This document shows, piece after piece, positions 15,382 through 23,002 of a stretch of DNA of 23,002 bases. The position numbers and the translations under genes are program-made. The notes under the pieces were generated by a model that had not been told where the DNA came from, ran no database searches, and was given only the letters and a program-made list of their open reading frames with translations. Origin of the DNA: Sodaliphilus sp050873765 (lineage in GTDB: Bacteria > Bacteroidota > Bacteroidia > Bacteroidales > Muribaculaceae); assembly GCA_050873765.1 (NCBI GenBank), contig JBNMJK010000043.1, positions 1 to 23,002 on the forward strand, given 5' to 3'. Positions within the stretch are counted from its first letter, which is position 1, and each line of letters starts with the position of its first letter.

Positions 15382-16947
15382 TCAATTCACAATCACCTCC
15401 ATTGGAGCGATGTCGCGCGTCACGCCATCAGGTCCGGTGGCCTTCACACGTGAAATGTAGAAGCGCTTGCCATGGCGCATCTGCTTCATGGCCTCACGCT
15501 GGCGAGGCGAGAAGTTGGCGCCTGCCGACCGCTCGCTCATGGCATTGCCCATCTGGTCGAAAAGCACCATTTCAAAGCTCACCACGCGGAAGTCGATTTT
15601 CAGCAGGTCGTCGTCGATAGCGGCGTCGAGACCCTTGGCAGCAAGGAGCGTGCCCTTCGAGAATGGCTTTCCGCCCTTGTATTTTGCCTGATGACCATTG
15701 CCGTCGGTATATACGATAAACGGCATCGGGTCGGGCAACTTGCGCACACGGAAACTGGTGGTGCCCACGTTCATGCGCTTGCCATCTATTTCCGCCGTCA
15801 CGGTGATAGTGCACTCACTGCCTATGGCCGATGAGCGAGCCACCCACCCTTTCTCTGTCTTGGTGAGCGAGCCATTGGTCATCGAGGCCTGGATTGACTG
15901 CTGTGGCACACCGGCCACGGCTATCGACACCGGATTGTCGATTCCGGCATAGAACACGTTCATCATCGTGGCCGACACTGTGGCCATAGGCTCAATCACG
16001 GTGTACGACGACTTGAAGTCGCGCTTGGTGACGCTGCCGTCGCGAGCCGTCACCTCAATATAGCCCGAGAACTGGAATGTGCCCGTGCTGCCAGTGGCCA
16101 CCTCATAGTGGCTGCCATTGATTTGGCTGCCGTTCACATACACGCGAGGGCGCGCAGTGGTGTCGATGGCTGCCATCACAATCTCGGCAGAATATTTGCT
16201 GCCGCGCATCACCATCTTCGACTCGGGCACCACAAAAGCCTCGAAATGATTCACTCGCAGTTCGCCCGTGTCGAGGTTTGAAATCATAGAGCCGAGCGCC
16301 ACGCCTTCGGCAAAGCGAATGTCGTTCTGCAATTTCGAGAGCAGGGTCACCGACGCAATGGCAGGCATACCCTCAAAAAGGCTCTCCTCCCACAGCTTCA
16401 CGCCCTGGTCGGTCTTCACTTTGGCAGTGGAAAGCGCTTCCTCCACATTCTTTTGCGCATCAGGATTGTCGAGAAGCGAGAGAATGAAAGCGCGGTACTG
16501 GTCCATCTTGGCGCGCAACTGTGCACCCTTCTTGCCCGTGGGCGGAAGCATCACATGCGCGGCGGCGTCGAGGTTGTCCTCGGCCTGGATATGGTTCACA
16601 TCGCCTTGTGGGCCATCGCATTCCTTCACGATTTCCACTTTAAGCGATTCTATGTAGTTATACAGACTGTCGGTGGTGTTGCGCACCTGCATACCCAAGT
16701 CGAGCCACTGGCGGCCCTGCTTAGGATACTTGTTGTAGAACGCCTGAATCTGGTCAAACATCATCTGGCTGCGCGCGGTGAGTGTGCGGTTGGTGCGCGA
16801 GAGGCCCTGCTGCACTTGCCGGAATCCGCTCAGCACATCACTCGACACATTCAAGGCAAGCATGGCCGTCAGGACGATGTACATCAAGTTGATCATCTTC
16901 TGACGTGGCGACATGCGCCCCACCGTCTGGTTTTTAGCGTTTGCCAT
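15382..16947 (-). CDS. porM: T9SS motor shaft protein PorM/GldM
   Basis: This 521-residue protein has a cytoplasmic N-terminus (MSPRQKMINLMY), a single membrane helix (about residues 18-36, VLTAMLALNV) and a long periplasmic part. The N-terminal segment SSDVLSGFRQVQQGLSRTN is typical of GldM. The C-terminal domains are beta-rich (VYVNGSQINGSHYEV, IDNPVSIAVAGVP, PDPMPFIVYTDGN), matching the D2-D4 domains that reach the PorK/PorN ring. PorM and PorL together convert proton motive force into rotation or torque that drives secretion. Length is normal. It begins 2 bp after porL, so the motor pair is translated together. Confidence 0.97.
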   Translation of the reverse strand: MANAKNQTVGRMSPRQKMINLMYIVLTAMLALNVSSDVLSGFRQVQQGLSRTNRTLTARSQMMFDQIQAFYNKYPKQGRQWLDLGMQVRNTTDSLYNYIESLKVEIVKECDGPQGDVNHIQAEDNLDAAAHVMLPPTGKKGAQLRAKMDQYRAFILSLLDNPDAQKNVEEALSTAKVKTDQGVKLWEESLFEGMPAIASVTLLSKLQNDIRFAEGVALGSMISNLDTGELRVNHFEAFVVPESKMVMRGSKYSAEIVMAAIDTTARPRVYVNGSQINGSHYEVATGSTGTFQFSGYIEVTARDGSVTKRDFKSSYTVIEPMATVSATMMNVFYAGIDNPVSIAVAGVPQQSIQASMTNGSLTKTEKGWVARSSAIGSECTITVTAEIDGKRMNVGTTSFRVRKLPDPMPFIVYTDGNGHQAKYKGGKPFSKGTLLAAKGLDAAIDDDLLKIDFRVVSFEMVLFDQMGNAMSERSAGANFSPRQREAMKQMRHGKRFYISRVKATGPDGVTRDIAPMEVIVN

Positions 16948-16949
16948 GC

Positions 16950-17930
16950 TTATTCGTTAGAGTTTTCGTTATCATCAAGACCCACGCCAGGCATACCACC
17001 CATAGGGCGATACATATTCACGGTCATAGCCTTGATCATTTTTTCATACACGCTGTTGAGCTGCTTCATGTAGCGAGCCATCTTCTCGGTCTCGTCGCAG
17101 TAGTGTGCGCTCTCAGCCGCCGACTTCTCATACATGTCGCGAATATCCTTCAAGCCACGGTTCACGCGGTCGATACTGTCGAGCTGCGACGACACGCTCT
17201 TGAGCTGAATCTCGTAGATGGTGTTCAGGCCACTGATATTGCGGTTGAGGTTCTCCATCTGCTCCACATAGCCCGTGCTGCTCTGGGTAATATTCTCGCT
17301 GTTCTCCGTGATGGCGCGGTAGCTGCCAAGCAGCGTTTCCGACACCTGGTTGAGCGCGGTGGTGGTTTCGTTGAGTCGCTGCATCTGCTCAGAGATGCTG
17401 GCCATCTGGCTCAGATATTGCTGGGTGGCATCGGTCAGCTCAGCCATACGGCTCAACTGGTCGCTTGCCGCTGCCATCTTGGCGATGCTCTCGCTCAGTG
17501 AGCGCGAATCTTCCTCGGTGAGTTCTATGCCCTGTGGCAAGCCCACGGCGGCTTTTGCCTCGGCCTCAGTCACCCCCTGCTGAGCAGGAGCCTGCGCCTG
17601 GGCTGCGGAGCCACCGCCTATCACTATATTATCACCACCCTCAAAGTTGGGGCGGTCATCAGGATCGCCGGTGGAGAGCACCGGGAACACCCGTTCCCAT
17701 TTATAGTCGTTCTCAGGCCGGTCGAACGCCGTGAGCACAAACATCAGCACCTCAGTGCCCATACCGATGGTGAGCATTTCGTTGCCGCCCTGAAGGTGGA
17801 GAATCTTGAATAACGCACCCAAGATAACGACTGCCGCACCTATACTGTAGGCAAAGTTGAAGAAACGCTGACCGGTTTCGCCCGAAAGAAAGCGTTCAAC
17901 CACATTTTTATATTTTTTAATTTTTCCCAT
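16950..17930 (-). CDS. porL: T9SS proton-driven motor protein PorL/GldL
   Basis: This 326-residue inner-membrane protein has two helices near the N-terminus (about 23-42 and 50-67) and a long cytoplasmic tail. The segment SIGAAVVILGALFKILHLQG and then MLTIGMGTEVLMFVLTAFD is the conserved GldL core. It includes a Lys (42) at the end of helix 1 and a Glu (60) in helix 2, charged residues of the kind implicated in proton passage. The tail is rich in Glu, Gln, Ser, Leu and Asn in heptad-like order, predicted coiled coil, and carries an Ala/Gln linker around residue 110. It starts 49 bp after porK and is followed at once by porM. Confidence 0.97.
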   Translation of the reverse strand: MGKIKKYKNVVERFLSGETGQRFFNFAYSIGAAVVILGALFKILHLQGGNEMLTIGMGTEVLMFVLTAFDRPENDYKWERVFPVLSTGDPDDRPNFEGGDNIVIGGGSAAQAQAPAQQGVTEAEAKAAVGLPQGIELTEEDSRSLSESIAKMAAASDQLSRMAELTDATQQYLSQMASISEQMQRLNETTTALNQVSETLLGSYRAITENSENITQSSTGYVEQMENLNRNISGLNTIYEIQLKSVSSQLDSIDRVNRGLKDIRDMYEKSAAESAHYCDETEKMARYMKQLNSVYEKMIKAMTVNMYRPMGGMPGVGLDDNENSNE

Positions 17931-17979
17931 GATCGAATTAAATATATGCGTTGATTGTGTGGAAAATATGCTTTAATGA

Positions 17980-19428
17980 TTAGTTTTTCTTTCTTTTCAC
18001 CTTGGTGTAGCCCACTTTTGAGCGCACACAGCGGAATCCGATATACGACCGTTGCTCATTCTGGTATTCCCACATACGGAGGTCGGCGCGGATATTGTGT
18101 GCCACATCTTTCCACGAGCCGCCACGCACAATCTTGCGCGACATCTTATAGGGGTCGTCCTTGGCCACATTGTAGCGATATTCGGGGTTGAGGTCGCTGG
18201 TCATTCGGTCCACGCTCTCGGTGTAGGCCGTAGAAGTCCATTCGCTCACATTGCCCGCCATGTCGTAGAGCCCGAAGTCGTTGGGCTCATAAGTGCCCAC
18301 AGGCGCACACACAATGCTGCCGTCCTTCACATAGTTGCCCTCCTGGGGCTTGAAGTTGGCGTAGAAGCAGCCCTCGTCTTCAGTGAGCGGAAGGTCGCCC
18401 TCCCAGGGATACTTGTTCTTGTTCACGCCGGCGCGGGCGGCAAACTCCCATTCGGCCTCGGTGGGCAGGCGGTAAGGCTCCACATACACGCCCTCTTTGC
18501 CAAGCGAGCGGCGCAGAAATTCAGTGCGCCAGTTACAGAAGGCGTTAGCCTGTTCCCAGCTCACGCCCACCACAGGGTAGTTATTATAGTTGCCGTTGGC
18601 GAAATACATACGCACATACGGCTCATTGTAGGCATTGTCGAAGTCGTTGACCCAGCAAGTGGTGTCGGGAAACACATTCACGATGTAGGTGTTCACGAAG
18701 TCCCACTGTCCAGAGAGCGGACGGTTCACCGTCTGGCGCACGATGCGTCCGTTGTCGTCGATATAGGCGGTGTCTTTGCTGATGGTGGGCACCTCGGTGG
18801 GCACAGCGTGGTCGGTGTTGTAGTCGCGGGCGGCTGGATCGATGCGGTTTTTACGCTTCACAGCCTCGGTCATGTTATACACCTCGTAGCGGTAGTTCAT
18901 CTGCGTGGGGTCAAGTTCCTTCACGCCCGTGATGGGATTGATGCGATACACACTCTCAATGGCTCGCTCCTCGTCTTCACTGGGGTTGCGCCAGGGAATG
19001 TTTTTCGACCAGTCGAGGTGAGGCTTCACCGGGTCGCCGTATTTGTCTTCCGTGATTTTAAACTCGTCGTTGCCACCGTATGCAGGGTCGGCAAGGCGCT
19101 CACGGATAATGGAGTCGCGCACCCAGTAGAGGAATTGCTTGTACTTGGAGTTTGTGATTTCGGTCTGGTCCATCCAGAAAGCGTCCACACTCACGCCGCG
19201 CGCGGTGGAGTCGATGCCCCAGAGCGAGTCGGCCTGTGCCGGGCCTTCCTTCATTGAGCCGCAGTCTACGAGCACCATGCCATAAGGCGTGGGCTCCACA
19301 AACACGGATCCGCTCACACCCGTCACCTCGCCGCCGTAGGCCGATACCGACCGGCGTCCGGAGAAGCAAGAGGTGAGCACTGTGGCAAACACGAATGTGG
19401 TAAGAAAAATTAAAAGTCCTTTTTTCAT
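17980..19428 (-). CDS. porK: T9SS ring lipoprotein PorK/GldK
   Basis: This 482-residue outer-membrane lipoprotein has the lipobox VLTSC with Cys at 21. The rest is a formylglycine-generating-enzyme-like (SUMF1) fold: FWMDQTEITNSKYKQFLYW, then VVGVSWEQANAFCNWR, YRLPTEAEWEFAARAG, GLYDMAGNVSEW and RGGSWKDVAHNIRADLR. The last motif lacks the paired active-site Cys of true formylglycine enzymes, so the fold is structural, as known for GldK. PorK and PorN assemble the periplasmic ring attached to the outer membrane. It lies 3 bp after porP and leads the KLMN set. Confidence 0.97.
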   Translation of the reverse strand: MKKGLLIFLTTFVFATVLTSCFSGRRSVSAYGGEVTGVSGSVFVEPTPYGMVLVDCGSMKEGPAQADSLWGIDSTARGVSVDAFWMDQTEITNSKYKQFLYWVRDSIIRERLADPAYGGNDEFKITEDKYGDPVKPHLDWSKNIPWRNPSEDEERAIESVYRINPITGVKELDPTQMNYRYEVYNMTEAVKRKNRIDPAARDYNTDHAVPTEVPTISKDTAYIDDNGRIVRQTVNRPLSGQWDFVNTYIVNVFPDTTCWVNDFDNAYNEPYVRMYFANGNYNNYPVVGVSWEQANAFCNWRTEFLRRSLGKEGVYVEPYRLPTEAEWEFAARAGVNKNKYPWEGDLPLTEDEGCFYANFKPQEGNYVKDGSIVCAPVGTYEPNDFGLYDMAGNVSEWTSTAYTESVDRMTSDLNPEYRYNVAKDDPYKMSRKIVRGGSWKDVAHNIRADLRMWEYQNEQRSYIGFRCVRSKVGYTKVKRKKN

Positions 19429-19431
19429 ATT

Positions 19432-20409
19432 CTACATTAATCGAATACTCTTATGTTTATTTTTATTCTTTTCGCCTAAGTTAAGTTTCACGTTGTAGTT
19501 CACAAACACTTCATGGCTGCCTGAGGTGGCCTTGGAAATGTCGGAAATGGGATAATCGTAGGAGTAGCCCACCACAAAGTTCTTAATCTCAACCCCAGCC
19601 ACGAAGCTCACGGCATCTTTATGCCTGTACGACACGCCGCCGGTGATAAACCGGTTATAGCGCACGCGCATGGTGGCCTCTGCCTGGTAAAGATTGAAGT
19701 CGGTCTTCACAAACAGGGAGGGCTGTAATTCAAATAACGTATTTTTTATGGGAATATTGCCACCCGCCATAAAATAACACGTTCGCCCGGCCTCAAATAT
19801 GTAGAGGTCCTCGTCGTTGCCGTCGGTTTTCATCTCCACCGATGGCTGGGTGAGGTGCGTGGCGGAGAAGCCTGCCCACCAGTGCTTGTGCTGGTAGAAG
19901 ATGCCCGCGCCAAAGTCGAAGGCATTGCCCGACACATCGGTCTTGGGAATGGCATCGTCAGTCTCGTCGCCATCTACTTCTATGATTTTGGAGCCTTTAA
20001 ACTTCTCATTCACCAGCCCCACCTGAATACCGCCGCTGAGTGTGCCGCCAAACAGCTTTTGCTTATAGGCGAGCTGCGCTGAGGCGTTCAGCCCGGAATA
20101 CAGGCCCATGCTGGTCTGGTTGATGGAAACACCCGTGGCAAAACGCTTGCCTAAAAACTTGAATGGCATATCGGCAAGGCCCACAAACGAGAGGGGCGCA
20201 TGCTTGATGCCCACCCACTGCGCGCGGCTGCCCACCGTCACGTGAATGTAGTCGGTGCCGCCGATAGCCGAAGGGTTGTAATAGCCTGGCACCATATAAT
20301 ACTGGGTGTACTGATTATCTACCTGTGCGGTGGCTGCCGAAGCCCATACCAGCGCCAGAAGCATCATCAGCAAGTATTTACGAAATCCAGTATTCATTCC
20401 CGTTGTCAT
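19432..20409 (-). CDS. porP: T9SS outer-membrane protein PorP/SprF family
   Basis: This 325-residue protein has a signal peptide ending at ASAATAQ (about residue 29). The mature start DNQYTQYYMVPGYYNPSAIG is the family hallmark, followed by repeated amphipathic beta strands with aromatic ends such as GSRAQWVGIKHAP, typical of an outer-membrane beta barrel. PorP acts with the ring proteins, and SprF-type relatives escort specific cargo. The last residues are basic (GEKNKNKHKSIRLM). A second in-frame ATG four codons later (20397) is an equally possible start. Position directly before porK indicates the core PorP rather than a cargo-specific paralogue. Confidence 0.93.
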   Translation of the reverse strand: MTTGMNTGFRKYLLMMLLALVWASAATAQVDNQYTQYYMVPGYYNPSAIGGTDYIHVTVGSRAQWVGIKHAPLSFVGLADMPFKFLGKRFATGVSINQTSMGLYSGLNASAQLAYKQKLFGGTLSGGIQVGLVNEKFKGSKIIEVDGDETDDAIPKTDVSGNAFDFGAGIFYQHKHWWAGFSATHLTQPSVEMKTDGNDEDLYIFEAGRTCYFMAGGNIPIKNTLFELQPSLFVKTDFNLYQAEATMRVRYNRFITGGVSYRHKDAVSFVAGVEIKNFVVGYSYDYPISDISKATSGSHEVFVNYNVKLNLGEKNKNKHKSIRLM

Positions 20410-20435
20410 CGTTAAGTGTGTGAGTGATAAAATCG

Positions 20436-21179
20436 TTATTCAAAATAAAACGTTAGCACCACCATATTATTGGTCACTTTGTCAACGCTTTGGGTGAAGC
20501 GCATCATCTCCGGGTTGTCCTCGAGGTCGGGACGGTTCTTCTGCAGCACATTCTTCAGTCCGAAGCAGAATTTCAGTTCGGGACACAGCTTGAAGAACGG
20601 CAGATAGATGTCGCAGCCCATGCCCACCGTGAGCATGGCATCGGCATTACTCAGGCGAAGCTGCTCTGAGCGGTCTTTGGCCACGTCGAACACGCCCATC
20701 ACGCCGCCAGTGAAGTAGGGGCGCACGTTATGGTAGCGGTTTGCCGAAATTTTCAGATCCACAGGCAGCACGATGTAGGTGCTCTTCAGGTTCTGGCTCT
20801 GCATTTTCCGCAAAGGGTCGGTGGTTTCGGCGGGAGCGGAAGTGTTGATGTATTTCACCACCTTATTGCCAAAATACATGCCGGGCGAAAACCGCAGGTT
20901 GAAGTTCTTGGCCAGACGTAGGTCGGCAAGCACATTCACGCAGAATCCGGGAGAGTGCTGAGGCACATCGGCAAACCACGTTTCACCATCGTCGGTGGTA
21001 AAGCCATTGTTCACAATGTGGATATCCTGAAAATTGGTGCCTACCGAGAAGCCGAAATGAACCTTCTTCTGGTCGGCGTACTGCCGGTTCAGAATCTTGT
21101 CGTTGTCCTGCGCTTGCGCCGATAAAGCACACATTATCAGTGTGGCTATCACTATATATGGTCGGAATAAAATTTTCAT
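20436..21179 (-). CDS. porT: T9SS outer-membrane protein PorT
   Basis: This 247-residue protein has a signal peptide MKILFRPYIVIATLIMCALS ending AQAQ. The mature part matches the PorT family of small outer-membrane barrels: KKVHFGFSVGTNFQDIHI, PGFCVNVLADLRLAKNFNLR, TYIVLPVDLKISANRYHNVR and LPFFKLCPELKFCFGLKNVL. It ends in the aromatic VLTFYFE typical of outer-membrane barrels. PorT is required for T9SS secretion and works with Sov (SprA). The frame is open to 21320, but the ATG at 21179 gives the signal peptide, and the extension overlaps the upstream gene. PorT lies 26 bp before porP here; in Porphyromonas gingivalis porT is, to my knowledge, away from porPKLMN. Confidence 0.85.
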   Translation of the reverse strand: MKILFRPYIVIATLIMCALSAQAQDNDKILNRQYADQKKVHFGFSVGTNFQDIHIVNNGFTTDDGETWFADVPQHSPGFCVNVLADLRLAKNFNLRFSPGMYFGNKVVKYINTSAPAETTDPLRKMQSQNLKSTYIVLPVDLKISANRYHNVRPYFTGGVMGVFDVAKDRSEQLRLSNADAMLTVGMGCDIYLPFFKLCPELKFCFGLKNVLQKNRPDLEDNPEMMRFTQSVDKVTNNMVVLTFYFE

Positions 21180-21220
21180 CTCGTCATAAATAACGCTGTT
21201 TTGCCCCGTCTTATTGCCAC

Positions 21221-22339
21221 CTATTGCATTTTTTTGCCATCGCATAGCGCAAAACGCTTTGCCGCCAGCCGAGCCGACCATGCGAAAACCGGACGGGTGA
21301 ACCACCGATGCACCGCCCACGACAGCAGCAGCAGTAGCGGCAGCTGCCCCACAGCAAAGTAGTTGTAAACCATGATGCCAAAATGCCCGAAAAATGGGCT
21401 TATCAAATAGGTGAATATGGGCCCTGCCACAAAATGCAGCATAAACACCTCAAGACTCATCTCGCCCACCCACATCAAGGGGCGGCAGCACAATATTTTC
21501 CCGATCACGCCCTCTTTTCCGGCATTGACTGCCGACACCATGATGAGCAGTGCCATCGGTATCTCCCACATCAGGCTGTCGTTGTAGTTGTCTTTATAGG
21601 GGTAGCTCCAATGCTGTGAAAACGTCACCAGCCCCACTAACAGCGCTACCACAATGGCCTCCGCCACCGTTGCTTTCATGAAGTTGAGCCCAGCGGTGAG
21701 GCGCGGAGCTATGGCTATGTAGATATGATATAAGGCTATACCCATCGAGAACTCATACAGTCGGAGGAGCGGAAACACGTGGGAATAGACCACCACATCG
21801 TGGGAGGTGACCGCGGTCATGATGGCAAAGAACACGAGCATAAGCGTGGCAAACAGGCCGGCTTGCCCTTTCACGCTTAGGCGGCTGAGCCAGGTGGCCA
21901 CAAAGGGATAGCAGAAATAGCACAGCAATAAATCGCACAAAAACCACGAAGGGGTGTTGAACGAGAAGAACACATCTTCATTGGGCACATAGCTCTGGAG
22001 CAAGAGCAGGTTGGGGAGCAGCGCATCGATGCCCACGCGTGTGATGTGCATTCCGAAAATCCACACCTCTGCCATCAGCAGGGCAAAGGCGAGCCAGTGA
22101 AGCGGATACAGGCGCAGGGCGCGTGTCAGGAAAAGCGACTTGAACCGCGCTCCACGAATCTGCTCGGGACTGTGGTGCATACGCATCAGAAAACCGCTCA
22201 TCATAAAAAACACCACCACGCCACACGACGACATCTCGGTGAGTTCATGCTCGCCACAGTGGCACAGCATAATTGCCACCACGAAGATGGCACGCCACGA
22301 GGTGAGTGTGCGAATGTGTGCAGGCGTCTGGTCAGTCAT
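21221..22339 (-). CDS. Acyltransferase-3 family membrane protein
   Basis: This 372-residue protein has about ten membrane helices. The opening LTSWRAIFVVAIMLCHCGEH has the family's Arg (16) and likely catalytic His (27), followed by GVVVFFMMSGFLM and LTRALRLYPLHWLAF, which together define the acyltransferase-3 (OafA/NodX-like) family. Members transfer acetyl or other acyl groups to extracytoplasmic sugars such as O-antigen or exopolysaccharide. The acceptor here is unknown. It overlaps the upstream glycosyltransferase gene by 8 bp and ends 41 bp before porT, all on the same strand, so it may share the T9SS transcript. The C-terminus is basic and enters the cytoplasm. Confidence 0.87.
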   Translation of the reverse strand: MTDQTPAHIRTLTSWRAIFVVAIMLCHCGEHELTEMSSCGVVVFFMMSGFLMRMHHSPEQIRGARFKSLFLTRALRLYPLHWLAFALLMAEVWIFGMHITRVGIDALLPNLLLLQSYVPNEDVFFSFNTPSWFLCDLLLCYFCYPFVATWLSRLSVKGQAGLFATLMLVFFAIMTAVTSHDVVVYSHVFPLLRLYEFSMGIALYHIYIAIAPRLTAGLNFMKATVAEAIVVALLVGLVTFSQHWSYPYKDNYNDSLMWEIPMALLIMVSAVNAGKEGVIGKILCCRPLMWVGEMSLEVFMLHFVAGPIFTYLISPFFGHFGIMVYNYFAVGQLPLLLLLSWAVHRWFTRPVFAWSARLAAKRFALCDGKKMQ

Positions 22340-23002
22340 AAATGGAGGTGAGGTTTGACTTGCGGGTGGAATAGCCCAGTATGCGGAAGTAGAGGTTCAC
22401 AATCGGGCGCCACAAGAAGAACAGGGGCACGCTGAATGTGAGGCCAGGGGCCTGAAGCGACTGGCAGCACTTGTTAAAGGGCAGTATGGTCAGCACCCAT
22501 GAGAGCACCAGCAAAAATGCCACCACCGATATGGTGAAGAGGTTGGTATAGTCGATGGCCACAGCCGCCACGAGCGATGCCAAGCGCAAATAGTTGGCCC
22601 AAGAATACAGTCCTTGCGCATAGAATGGCCATGAGGTGGCCACAAACTTTGAGGTGTAGTCGCGGCGCAGTTTGAGCACATGGTGGGCTTTGGGCACATC
22701 GTCGAAGTAGGTCTGCACCTGGCTCTCCGGCGCCAGTTCAAGGCGGGTGCCGCCCTCTGTGGCTATTTCGCTCACAAACACGTCGTCGTCGCCATAGCGC
22801 AGTTCAAGGCTCTTGGAGAAGCCGGAATGGCGGAAAAACACCTCACGTCTATAAGCTAAATTATCGCTTATGCCACGGTAGGGCTTGCCGCCAATGGCAC
22901 TGCCCAGCCACTGAAGCGAGGTGATCACGGAGTCGAACACGCGGAAATAGCGTCCCAGCCCCGTGTCCTTGCGGTAGCGGTAGTGCGAGAAGCCCAGCAC
23001 CA
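22332..23002 (-). CDS. Glycosyltransferase family 2, C-terminal part (cut by window edge)
   Basis: The frame is open to the right edge, so the N-terminal nucleotide-binding half with the DxD motif lies outside; the GTG near the edge is not a convincing start. Visible are SHYRYRKDTGLGRYFRVFDS, a donor/acceptor loop KPYRGISDNLAYRREVFFRH, and YGDDDVFVSEIA where family 2 enzymes have their catalytic acidic residue. KLRRDYTSKF follows at the place of the Q-x-x-R-W motif. Two or three hydrophobic helices end the protein, as in membrane-bound polysaccharide glycosyltransferases. It overlaps the acyltransferase gene by 8 bp, suggesting joint work on a surface glycan or lipid-linked sugar. Substrate is unknown. 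Confidence 0.8.
   Translation of the reverse strand, partial: VLGFSHYRYRKDTGLGRYFRVFDSVITSLQWLGSAIGGKPYRGISDNLAYRREVFFRHSGFSKSLELRYGDDDVFVSEIATEGGTRLELAPESQVQTYFDDVPKAHHVLKLRRDYTSKFVATSWPFYAQGLYSWANYLRLASLVAAVAIDYTNLFTISVVAFLLVLSWVLTILPFNKCCQSLQAPGLTFSVPLFFLWRPIVNLYFRILGYSTRKSNLTSIYD

Noticed and set aside
18052..19257. Open frame of 401 codons antisense to porK
   Set aside because: His/Val-rich composition typical of a reverse frame; porK is unambiguous.
21180..21320. Upstream extension of porT overlapping the acyltransferase gene
   Set aside because: The extension precedes a perfect signal peptide starting at 21179 and is the shadow of the acyltransferase C-terminus.
1..23002. CRISPR array, insertion sequence or prophage
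   Set aside because: No regularly spaced repeats, transposase-like or phage-structural frames were seen; the neighbourhood is chromosomal core plus envelope genes.

Overview
This window is a chromosomal segment of a bacterium of the phylum Bacteroidota, order Bacteroidales, most like Prevotellaceae or a close relative. Four observations support this. Several genes are preceded by the Bacteroidota promoter pattern (a -33 TTTG/TTG and a -7 TAnnTTTG, mostly TAATTTTG), and starts lack strong Shine-Dalgarno sequences. IspG is the long form with a central insertion. A contiguous type IX secretion system (T9SS) core operon is present. A large secreted protein ends in a Prevotella-like T9SS C-terminal sorting domain. 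The genus is an inference; no rRNA is present.

Left part (1-5480): the end of an MFS transporter converges on a MATE-family transporter. A divergent regulatory region of about 700 bp (1686-2382) separates MATE from a 1002-residue secreted protein that is a candidate T9SS cargo. The region holds two opposed promoters, TATCCA/TGGA half-site pairs, a spaced direct repeat, and a structured leader of about 290 nt with a possible 9-codon leader peptide. The cargo gene ends in a strong intrinsic terminator.

Middle part (5600-13105, all + strand): dusB and a GIN-domain secreted protein; rpoN and a PAP2-like membrane protein; purE overlapping ispG by one base; then, behind a well-formed promoter of its own, a GYF_2-CD225 membrane protein followed by a DUF2752 membrane protein. 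These are mostly housekeeping or envelope genes in short transcription units.

A non-coding stretch of about 330 bp (13106-13433) has short repeats and two related hairpins. It lies between convergent units. A small, visibly A/T-richer lipoprotein gene (13495-13908, minus) follows.

Right part (14201-23002, all minus strand): in transcription order, a partial family 2 glycosyltransferase, an acyltransferase-3 family membrane protein, porT, porP/sprF, porK/gldK, porL/gldL, porM/gldM and porN/gldN, closed by a terminator. Gaps are small or negative and I see no internal -7 match, so this may be one long operon. PorL and PorM form the proton-driven motor, PorK and PorN the periplasmic ring, PorP is an outer-membrane protein of the attachment machinery, and PorT is an outer-membrane barrel required for secretion. 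The two upstream envelope-polysaccharide-type genes are notable because T9SS cargo in Porphyromonas is anchored to a lipopolysaccharide. I found no CRISPR array, tRNA, rRNA or intact insertion sequence.
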